Assembly: GCA_007126855.1 (NCBI GenBank)
Contig: SLAK01000346.1
Location: 1 to 5,319 of the forward strand
Direction of reading: 5' to 3'
DNA: 5,319 bases
Source of the DNA: Dehalococcoidia bacterium
Lineage (GTDB): Bacteria; Chloroflexota; Dehalococcoidia; Tepidiformales; Tepidiformaceae
Positions 1-4,941 of this stretch are shown here, in pieces. Position 1 is the first letter of the stretch, and each line of letters begins with the position of its first letter. The position numbers were made by a program, and so were the translations under genes. The notes beneath the pieces were generated by a model. The model was not told the origin of the DNA and searched no databases. It saw nothing but the letters and a program-made list of their open reading frames with translations.

Positions 1-86
1 CCGATCATGGCCCAGTATCGCCCCGACTCCAGCAGTGGCCCATCACCACGCTCGTCCCGGGGCGGTGTCTTGTCAACGCTCGTCAT
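1..86 (-). CDS. Start of an unidentified gene, cut by the left edge
   Basis: An ATG at 86-84 opens a reading frame that stays open for 28 codons to the left edge. It reads MTSVDKTPPRDERGDG, then a stretch ending in SGRYWAMI. The peptide begins hydrophilic and turns aromatic/hydrophobic just as it leaves the window, so a cytoplasmic N-terminus before a membrane segment is possible but cannot be judged. The ATG lies 44 bases after the leuD stop on the same strand, with no T-rich terminator between, so it could be the next gene of the leuCD operon. A purine-rich GAGAAG sits just before the ATG as a weak ribosome binding site. The fragment does not look like the start of LeuB or any other leucine-pathway enzyme I know. 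The frame is short, so chance openness is a real alternative. Confidence 0.4.
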   Translation of the reverse strand, partial: MTSVDKTPPRDERGDGPLLESGRYWAMI

Positions 87-130
87 GCTTCTCGACTATA
101 CCGGTGCAGAGCCTCTCGGGCCGCCCAGCC

Positions 131-730
131 TCAGGATGCCGCTGTCTGCGGGTACAACGATGGCCGCTGCGTCTCGAAGTCGCGGATCTTGTCCTCTTCC
201 AGCAGCGTTAGCGCGACGCTGTCCAGCCCCTCCAGCAGCGTGTACTTCACGAAGGGGTCGATGTCGAAGCTGCGTACGAACCCGCCGTCCGGCGTCGAAA
301 CCGTCTGCGCCTCGAGGTCCACCACCAGTTCGGCCTCGGGGTGCTCTTCGGCGCGCGCCACCAGGAAATCGCAGTCCTCCTGCGAAAGCACCACCGTCAG
401 CAGCCCGATCTTCGCGCAGTTGTTCCGGAAAATGTCCGCGAACGACGGCGCGATGACCACTCGCAGTCCCATGTCCTCCAGCGCCCACGGCGCGTGCTCG
501 CGCGATGATCCGCACCCGAAGTTCGGGCCCGTCACCATGATGCGCGCCCCGTCATAGGCCGCGTCATTCAGCACAAAGGCCGGGTCCTTCCGCCACGTCT
601 CGAAGGCAAACTCGCCAAAGCCGGTCCGCTCGATGCGTTTGAGGTACTTCGCCGGGATGATCTGGTCTGTGTCGACGTCCGCGCGGTTCAGCGGGACGGT
701 CTTGCCCTGTACGCGTGTGAACTTTTCCAT
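131..730 (-). CDS. leuD: 3-isopropylmalate dehydratase small subunit (LeuD)
   Basis: LeuD is the small (swivel-domain) subunit of the cytoplasmic isopropylmalate isomerase. With LeuC it interconverts 2- and 3-isopropylmalate through isopropylmaleate, the second step of leucine biosynthesis. The 199-residue length is normal for the long bacterial form. Family marks are DVDTDQIIPAKYLKRI at residues 18-33 and GPNFGCGSSREHAPWAL at 68-84, the loop that contributes to substrate recognition; VIAPSFADIFRNNCAKIGLL follows at 92-111. The frame stays open 60 codons further upstream, but that part is a shadow of the leuC 3' end. The ATG at 730-728 is chosen because the family alignment begins at MEKFTRVQGKTVPL, it overlaps the leuC stop as TGATG, and a purine-rich ribosome binding site (GGGGGAAGAG) precedes it inside leuC. 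This arrangement implies translational coupling and equal subunit output. The gene looks intact, ending with TGA at 133-131. Confidence 0.97.
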   Translation of the reverse strand: MEKFTRVQGKTVPLNRADVDTDQIIPAKYLKRIERTGFGEFAFETWRKDPAFVLNDAAYDGARIMVTGPNFGCGSSREHAPWALEDMGLRVVIAPSFADIFRNNCAKIGLLTVVLSQEDCDFLVARAEEHPEAELVVDLEAQTVSTPDGGFVRSFDIDPFVKYTLLEGLDSVALTLLEEDKIRDFETQRPSLYPQTAAS

Positions 731-2142
731 CAGCTCTTCCCCCATTCGCGGATATCGACGAAATGCCCGGCTATGGCCGCTGCCGCGGCCATCTGCGGGC
801 TCACCAGGTGCGTGCGCCCGCCGGGACCCTGCCGCCCTTCGAAGTTGCGGTTCGATGTCGAAGCGCAGCGTTCGCCCGGCATCAGGATGTCCGGGTTCAT
901 CCCCAGGCACATCGAGCAGCCAGCATCACGCCATTCGAAGCCTGCATCCTTGAAGACTTTGTCCAGCCCTTCCTGTTCGGCCTGCAGCTTCACCAGCCCC
1001 GAGCCCGGCACCACCATCGCGCGCACCGTGCTCGCGACCTTGTTGCCGCGCACAATCTCCGCCGCCGCCCGCAGGTCCTCGATCCGCGAATTGGTGCACG
1101 ACCCCAGGAACACGCGGTCCAGTGGGATGTCCTGGATGGCCGTGCCCGGCTCCAGGCCCATATAGACCAGCGATCGCTGAGCCTGCTCCTGCGCCTGCGG
1201 CGTCGGCATCTCCGATGGATCCGGCACGCGTCCGGTCACCGGCACGCTCTGCGCGGGCGTTGTGCCCCAGGTCACGCAGGGTTCGATCTCCTCGCCCCGC
1301 AACGTCACCGTCGTGTCAAACGTCGCGCCTTCGTCGGTCACCAGGCTGCGCCACTCGTCGACCGCCCGTTCCCACTCAGCGCCCTTCGGCGCGAAATTCC
1401 GCCCCTCCAGGTAAGCGAAGGTCGTGTCGTCCGGCGCCACCAGCCCGGCGCGCGCGCCGCCTTCAATCGACATGTTGCAAATGGTCATCCGCCCCGACAT
1501 CGGCAGCGACCGGATCACATCGCCCCGGTATTCGATGACGTGTCCCACACCGCCCGAAACGCCGATCTCGCGGATGATCGCCAGGATCACGTCCTTGGCT
1601 GTCACACCGTCGTGCAGCGTGCCGTTGACCTCCACGGCCATCATCTTCGGCCGCGATTGTGGCAGCGTCTGCGTCGCGAGCACGTGCTCCACCTCCGATG
1701 TCCCGATGCCGAAGGCAAGCGCGCCCAGCGCGCCGTGCGTCGACGTGTGGCTGTCGCCGCACACGATGGTCATGCCCGGCTGTGTCAGCCCCTGCTCCGG
1801 CCCGATCACGTGCACGATGCCCTGCCGCACGTCCTCCACGCCGAAGAGTGGCACGCCAAACTCCTGGCAGTTGTGCTGCAGCGTCTCCACCTGCTGCACC
1901 GATAGCGGGTCGCTCCACGGTTTGTCGCGGTCAATCGTGGGTACGTTGTGGTCGACCGTTGCCAGTGTCAGGTCGGGCCGGCGCACCTTGCGCCCCGCCA
2001 GCCGCAGGCTCTCGAACGCCTGCGGCGAGGTGACCTCGTGCACCAGGTGCAGGTCGATGTACAGCAGGTCGGGCTTGCCTTCTTCGTGGCGGACCAGGTG
2101 CCGGTCCCAGATCTTTTGCGCAATGGTCCGGGGTTCAGCCAT
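730..2142 (-). CDS. leuC: 3-isopropylmalate dehydratase large subunit (LeuC)
   Basis: LeuC is the catalytic, [4Fe-4S]-bearing large subunit of isopropylmalate isomerase, an aconitase-superfamily enzyme. At 470 residues it matches the long bacterial type, such as the E. coli enzyme, and not the shorter archaeal/homoaconitase-like type of about 420. Its start, through LLYIDLHLVHEVTSPQAF (residues 26-43), aligns closely with that type. Other marks are the TIVCGDSHTSTHGALGALAFG region near 125-145 and TSEVEHVLATQTL (148-160). The three cluster-ligand cysteines are visible as C349 in GSCTNSRIEDL and C409/C412 in GCSMCLGMNPD, followed by GERCASTSNRNFEGRQG (423-439). No key residue is missing. The ATG at 2142-2140 is supported by a GGAG seven bases upstream and by family alignment. 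leuD follows with a one-base overlap. A terminator at 2281-2306 isolates the gene from the upstream lipoprotein gene, so leuCD probably has its own promoter within 2143-2280. Confidence 0.98.
   Translation of the reverse strand: MAEPRTIAQKIWDRHLVRHEEGKPDLLYIDLHLVHEVTSPQAFESLRLAGRKVRRPDLTLATVDHNVPTIDRDKPWSDPLSVQQVETLQHNCQEFGVPLFGVEDVRQGIVHVIGPEQGLTQPGMTIVCGDSHTSTHGALGALAFGIGTSEVEHVLATQTLPQSRPKMMAVEVNGTLHDGVTAKDVILAIIREIGVSGGVGHVIEYRGDVIRSLPMSGRMTICNMSIEGGARAGLVAPDDTTFAYLEGRNFAPKGAEWERAVDEWRSLVTDEGATFDTTVTLRGEEIEPCVTWGTTPAQSVPVTGRVPDPSEMPTPQAQEQAQRSLVYMGLEPGTAIQDIPLDRVFLGSCTNSRIEDLRAAAEIVRGNKVASTVRAMVVPGSGLVKLQAEQEGLDKVFKDAGFEWRDAGCSMCLGMNPDILMPGERCASTSNRNFEGRQGPGGRTHLVSPQMAAAAAIAGHFVDIREWGKS
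735..744 (-). promoter_or_regulatory. Ribosome binding site of leuD, inside leuC
   Basis: The minus strand reads a purine run ending GGGGAAGAG, then CTG, then the leuD ATG. It lies within the last codons of leuC and supports the 730 start over the longer open frame reaching 910. Confidence 0.65.
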
Positions 2143-2280
2143 TCGTCGTCTCCGTTATCCCGGGATGGGTCTTCGTGAAACTCATCCTAACGCAGCCGTC
2201 GCTGCCGGACAGCGGCGTGATAAGAGCGATCGCGCACCATTGCCATGCCCGGCGCGCAACTCTTGGCCGCGCAACCAATG
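2143..2280 (-). other. leuC upstream leader region
   Basis: This 138-base spacer between the lipoprotein terminator and leuC should hold the leuCD promoter. A GGAG at 2153-2150 is the leuC ribosome binding site. I find no convincing pair of -35 and -10 boxes. The region contains an 8-base palindrome GCGATCGC (2226-2233) and a small hairpin, CGCTG (2200-2204) with CAGCG (2210-2214). It also holds a 19-codon open frame (2246-2187) with only one leucine codon and no ribosome binding site. I therefore see no classical leucine attenuator peptide and no T-box signature. How the operon is regulated is not evident. Confidence 0.5.
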
Positions 2281-2306
2281 AAAAGCGGGGGTGCTGCCAC
2301 CCCCGC
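2281..2306 (-). terminator. Intrinsic terminator of the lipoprotein gene
   Basis: The arms GCGGGGGTG (2285-2293) and CACCCCCGC (2298-2306) form a perfect 9-base-pair, very GC-rich stem with a four-base loop. On the minus strand it is followed at once by TTTT (2284-2281). It begins 24 bases after the TAA of the lipoprotein gene. It should end that transcript before leuC, making leuCD a separate transcription unit. The T-run is short, so some readthrough is possible. Confidence 0.85.
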
Positions 2307-2329
2307 TGCTGTTCCTGCCCTTCAGCAGG

Positions 2330-3145
2330 TTAGTCGAAGTCGAAATCGTCGAAGTCGCCGAAGTCGCCAAGGTCCATTACCGGGTAGGGTGGCTCGAACG
2401 CATTCGGCGCCGGGCTGTCAGAGAACTCGATGACCTCCATCCGGGAATACTCGCCATCGAAGGTACCCTCGGCGAACAAGAGGATGTTGAATTGGGTGCT
2501 TACGCAAACCACCCCGGAACCCTCAACCGTGGTTGCCTCGAAGCATTCGCCGCTTATTCCCGCAAAAGTCTGTCCGCTCGTGGGGCGAAGCTCCGCACCC
2601 TCCTCTTCCGCGATTTCCCGCAGAAGCTCTTCCTGGTCGAAGAAGAGGAATTCGTCCAGGAACTGGTCTTCCTCGCCTTCGAACCTCATGCAGAAGCCAC
2701 CGTCCTCGTCGATGCAGGAGTAGCTGTATTCGCCGTCGAAGATGAACGCAAAAGAGCCCATTTCGCCATCGCCAAAGTCCCCCTCGACGCGCATGGCGTA
2801 GCGCGGCGGGTCCCTGTCGATCCGCCACTGCATCACCTCGTCTTCCATCCACTGGATCTCGTAGGTGATGCTAAGCGGCCGTTCCTGCTGTCCCTCGGCC
2901 GCGCGCCGCAGTGCTTCGGCCAGGTCCTCCGGATCGTCGTTCCCATTCACGTCGTCGTCGCCGTTCGCATCGTCTGGCGCCGGCGCTGCATCGTCGTCAT
3001 CAACGTCATCAGTCGGCGCGCCGTTCGCATCATCGGATGGCACCCCGTTGTCGTCGTCATCGTTGCCGCACGCCACCAGCGCGAGCGACAGGATAGCTAC
3101 GAGCCCAAGGCTTAGAAAAAGTGCGAAACGCGATCGGTTCGTCAT
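2330..3145 (-). CDS. Acidic lipoprotein of unknown function, possibly LolA/LppX-like
   Basis: The 271-residue product starts with an n-region carrying R4 and R6, a hydrophobic segment and a lipobox L-V-A-C with the lipidated cysteine at C26, followed by Gly. It should be a membrane-anchored, extracytoplasmic lipoprotein. Residues 27-75 are a low-complexity Asp/Asn/Ala/Pro linker containing DDANG twice. Residues 90-245 form a beta-rich domain with recurring hydrophobic/polar alternation (SITYEIQW, RYAMRVEGDF, FAFIFDGEYSYSC). It carries four cysteines (C144, C152, C201, C214), plausibly two disulfides. The ground plan resembles LolA/LppX-like half-barrel lipoproteins, but this is inference and no diagnostic motif is present. 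The C-terminus is an unusual Phe/Asp tail (DLGDFGDFDDFDFD, 258-271). The start at 3145-3143 is fixed by a GGAGGT ribosome binding site and by the signal peptide. The gene is monocistronic on this evidence, with its own terminator, and divergent from the gene at 3255. The lipoprotein call is firm; the function is unknown. Confidence 0.85.
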   Translation of the reverse strand: MTNRSRFALFLSLGLVAILSLALVACGNDDDDNGVPSDDANGAPTDDVDDDDAAPAPDDANGDDDVNGNDDPEDLAEALRRAAEGQQERPLSITYEIQWMEDEVMQWRIDRDPPRYAMRVEGDFGDGEMGSFAFIFDGEYSYSCIDEDGGFCMRFEGEEDQFLDEFLFFDQEELLREIAEEEGAELRPTSGQTFAGISGECFEATTVEGSGVVCVSTQFNILLFAEGTFDGEYSRMEVIEFSDSPAPNAFEPPYPVMDLGDFGDFDDFDFD

Positions 3146-3254
3146 TCAACCTCCAGGGAACCCGGCTTAGGGGTAGCACCATTCTGACGTGTTCTTCGTT
3201 TCCGGGCAGCAAACTCTAACGCCGTTCTTGTGGTTGTAACCCGGCCTCAACCGT
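3146..3254. other. Divergent intergenic region
   Basis: This 109-base spacer must drive the lipoprotein gene leftward and probably the anchored-protein gene rightward. Apart from the lipoprotein ribosome binding site, I see no promoter hexamers good enough to name on either strand and no obvious operator palindrome. It is visibly richer in A and T than the flanking coding sequence, as expected for a promoter region. Confidence 0.4.
3149..3154 (-). promoter_or_regulatory. Ribosome binding site of the lipoprotein gene
   Basis: GGAGGT on the minus strand lies three bases before the ATG at 3145-3143. It is a near-perfect match to the anti-Shine-Dalgarno sequence, and the spacing is a little tight. 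It confirms that the signal peptide is translated from this start. Confidence 0.75.
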
Positions 3255-3788
3255 ATGCTTCCCTCAATGTTACGGTCACTCGGCGCGAAAAGATTCTTTC
3301 TCCCACCAGCCCTCCTCAACGCCCTGTGGGCTCTGCTCGCCATGCTGGCCGCCGCCATCCTTGTCCTCGCCATCCCGCAATGGGGCTATGGGTCTTCTGA
3401 TGCTGGCGCCGCCGATGGATCGGCAGGTGACGCTACCGCTGCTGCCGGTGTCCACATCGTGGCGCTCCCCGCTTCGGTTGAGTCGCTGGAACTCCGCGTC
3501 ACTCTCGCTGCCCCCGCGGATGCCGCCGCGCGGTCCTGGCCTTTCGACATCACCGCCGCGGATGGCGCGGTGCTCGAGACCGTCCATGCCCATCTCTCCG
3601 GCGATGCTCCCCTCGCCATCGTTCCCATCGACCTGCCCCCGGATGCCCGCGCTATCGGCCTGCGCGCCTCCACTGACGTGGCCGCCACCTGCGAAACCGG
3701 CGCTCTCTTTGGCATGGCCGGTGCCCTCAGCGTTAATGGTGACAGCGCCGTAGCATCCTTCGAGATCCAACCATGCCCGCTTCGCTAG
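3255..3788 (+). CDS. Small protein of unknown function with an N-terminal membrane anchor
   Basis: The 177-residue product has a short basic N-terminus (R7, K12, R13), one long hydrophobic helix at about residues 16-40, then a Gly/Ala/Asp/Ser-rich stretch (45-64). A compact Ala-rich domain follows to the end, with alternating strand-like segments (VHIVALPASVESLELRVTL; SWPFDIT; AIVPIDLP) and two cysteines, C146 and C174, that could pair. The basic residues before the helix predict an N-in, C-out single-pass (type II) protein or an uncleaved signal anchor. I do not recognise the ectodomain. Codon use, with GC-rich third positions, and the well-formed hydrophobic helix support this frame over the opposite-strand frame at 3276-3797. 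An in-frame TAA at 3237-3239 blocks any longer start. The usable ATGs are 3255 and 3267, and neither has a Shine-Dalgarno sequence. The gene ends at TAG, and no U-tract terminator follows. Confidence 0.72.
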   Translation: MLPSMLRSLGAKRFFLPPALLNALWALLAMLAAAILVLAIPQWGYGSSDAGAADGSAGDATAAAGVHIVALPASVESLELRVTLAAPADAAARSWPFDITAADGAVLETVHAHLSGDAPLAIVPIDLPPDARAIGLRASTDVAATCETGALFGMAGALSVNGDSAVASFEIQPCPLR

Positions 3789-3913
3789 ACCATGCACCCG
3801 CCGCAGCCATGCGTTAAGCGTTCGTTTAGCCGCCTCAAGGCTTAAGATGCTACAAGAAAGACCTTCGCTTACGGTGAACCAATCCTGACGAACCGTATCC
3901 GGAGGGCGCGTCT
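3789..3913 (+). other. Intergenic region with imperfect hairpin, probable promoter of the next gene
   Basis: The 125-base gap lacks a T-tracted terminator for the preceding gene. It contains an inverted repeat TTAAGC (3814-3819) and GCTTAA (3840-3845). A second pairing, TTTAGCC (3825-3831) with GGCTTAA (3839-3845), has one T-T mismatch and a seven-base loop; the two pairings share their right arm and so exclude each other. TGCTACAAG (3848-3856) resembles an extended -10 element, but no good -35 box lies 16-18 bases upstream. A ribosome binding site for the next gene ends the region. Confidence 0.35.
3901..3906 (+). promoter_or_regulatory. Ribosome binding site of the gene at 3914
   Basis: GGAGGG lies seven bases before the ATG at 3914, which is ideal strength and spacing. 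It fixes the start so that the signal peptide is included, and it suggests efficient translation. Confidence 0.8.
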
Positions 3914-4864
3914 ATGCCCGTCCACGCAAGGCCATTGGCAGCAATGTTTGCCGTTGTGGCACTTTCCTTTGGGCTTGTTGCGCATTCAGCGCAGGCGCAG
4001 CAGATCCCACCGCCGCCAGCGTTTATCTATGGGTCCATCACCGACGCCGACGGCCCCGTCCCTGAAGGTATCCCTGTCGAAGCCATCGTGAATGACAATG
4101 TCTGTGGCCAGACCGAAACCCGTTACGTTGGCGATGGGGACGGGCAGATCACCTTCTATGCCATCGATGTCCACGCGCACGGCCAGACCGAAGGGTGTGG
4201 CCGCCCGGGCGATCCCATACGTCTGCGTGTTGGCGACCGCCTTGTGCCGGGCACGGTGACCTGGGAAACCGGCATCCCGGTTCACAACGACATCGTCTTT
4301 GGCGACGCGACCCCAGCGCCCATCCCAACCGTTACCCCAACGCCCGAAGGCGCAGATCCGGCGACCCCCTCGCCCGATCAGGGCCAGGAACCGCCGGACT
4401 CAGAGAATCAGACGCCATCTCCCGCCGGCGAGGGTGACGACTCCACCTCCGGCCCCGGCGGCGAACCCGCCAATGGCCAGGGCGGCGATTCGCCGGGCGA
4501 CGATGCCGATGCCGAGGAACTTGAAGGCCAGCTCACCAGCGCGACCCCGGGCCAGGAGGCCGCTGGCGCCACAACCGGCAACGGGGGCGGCGGCATGCCC
4601 GTCTGGGCCGTCCTGCTCCTGGTGGTTGGCGGGATTGCCGTCGCTGGTGGCGGCATCGGTTACATGATGGCCCGCGGCTCCGCCAAATCTGACGAAGACA
4701 GTATGGATGACGGCGAATACGGATTCGCCGGCGACTCCCCTGCCGGTGAAGACGACTACGGCGCCGACGACTACAGCGGCGCTGGCTATGCGGGCGACGA
4801 AGGTGTCATCGGCGGCGAAGAAGTCATCGGCGACGACATAGACGAGGATGACCGCATCGGCTGA
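3914..4864 (+). CDS. Cell-surface protein: beta domain, stalk, membrane helix, acidic tail
   Basis: The 316-residue product has five parts. Residues 1-28 are a signal peptide with a likely cleavage after A-Q-A (or AQAQ). Residues 36-130 form a beta-sandwich-like domain opening AFIYGSITDADGPVPEG and reaching a TWETG turn and HNDIVFG. It looks like the carboxypeptidase-regulatory-type or Ig-like units common in Chloroflexota surface proteins. C64 and C95 are its only cysteines and probably bond. Residues 131-226 are a disordered Pro/Thr/Ser/Gly/Glu stalk with TPTP and TPSP motifs. Residues 228-253 are a hydrophobic, Gly-rich membrane helix followed by R254 and K258, which predicts a C-in orientation. 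Residues 259-316 are an acidic Gly/Asp/Glu/Tyr tail with DDYGADDY. There is no LPXTG motif. The parts suggest a displayed domain on a stalk, but the ligand or function is unknown. The gene is probably transcribed alone, from a strong ribosome binding site to the palindrome at 4888. Confidence 0.85.
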   Translation: MPVHARPLAAMFAVVALSFGLVAHSAQAQQIPPPPAFIYGSITDADGPVPEGIPVEAIVNDNVCGQTETRYVGDGDGQITFYAIDVHAHGQTEGCGRPGDPIRLRVGDRLVPGTVTWETGIPVHNDIVFGDATPAPIPTVTPTPEGADPATPSPDQGQEPPDSENQTPSPAGEGDDSTSGPGGEPANGQGGDSPGDDADAEELEGQLTSATPGQEAAGATTGNGGGGMPVWAVLLLVVGGIAVAGGGIGYMMARGSAKSDEDSMDDGEYGFAGDSPAGEDDYGADDYSGAGYAGDEGVIGGEEVIGDDIDEDDRIG

Positions 4865-4887
4865 TGCCGCCTGCTACCGGGACCCAG

Positions 4888-4915
4888 GAAGGGCGGGCCA
4901 TATGGCCCGCCCTTC
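4888..4915. terminator. Perfect 28-base palindrome, intergenic terminator
   Basis: GAAGGGCGGGCCAT (4888-4901) is followed directly by its exact reverse complement (4902-4915), giving a stem of up to 12 base pairs closed by an ATAT-centred loop. It starts 24 bases after the TGA of the plus-strand gene and is followed by TCTCTTAT on that strand, a weak U-rich tract. On the minus strand no T-run follows (CTGGGTCC), so termination of the CAP gene here would depend on the stem alone. Its position between convergent genes suits a shared terminator. Confidence 0.75.
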
Positions 4916-4941
4916 TCTTATCGGTGCAGATGTGAGCGGCC

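Noticed and set aside
731..910. N-terminal extension of LeuD by 60 codons
   Set aside because: The extension is Arg/Pro/Gly-rich shadow sequence over the leuC 3' end. LeuD homology starts at the ATG at 730.
763..1905. 380-codon plus-strand open frame across leuC
   Set aside because: It lies wholly antisense to a fully conserved LeuC. Its His/Arg-rich composition is typical of a shadow frame in GC-rich DNA.
2226..2233. GCGATCGC as a repeated genomic element of the HIP1 type
   Set aside because: I noticed it only here, and the rest of the window does not suggest a cyanobacterium. One 8-base palindrome in GC-rich DNA is unremarkable.
2187..2246. 19-codon frame upstream of leuC as a leucine leader peptide
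   Set aside because: It contains only one leucine codon, has no ribosome binding site and is not followed by a terminator/antiterminator pair.
2182..2370. 62-codon minus-strand frame between the lipoprotein gene and leuC
   Set aside because: It runs through the terminator hairpin and overlaps the lipoprotein 3' end in another frame. Its composition is not protein-like.
2291..3115. 274-codon plus-strand open frame antisense to the lipoprotein gene
   Set aside because: Its Val-rich runs are the complement of Asp codons in the lipoprotein linker. It has no ribosome binding site, signal or domain, while the minus-strand frame has a ribosome binding site, lipobox and terminator.
3276..3797. 173-codon minus-strand frame opposite the anchored-protein gene
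   Set aside because: It is Gly/Arg/Glu-rich with no signal, helix or ribosome binding site. The plus frame has a clean membrane helix and normal codon use.
4408..4656. Minus-strand frame over the stalk region of the surface protein
   Set aside because: It is a Pro/Ser-rich complement of the Gly/Asp/Glu-rich stalk codons, with no start signals.
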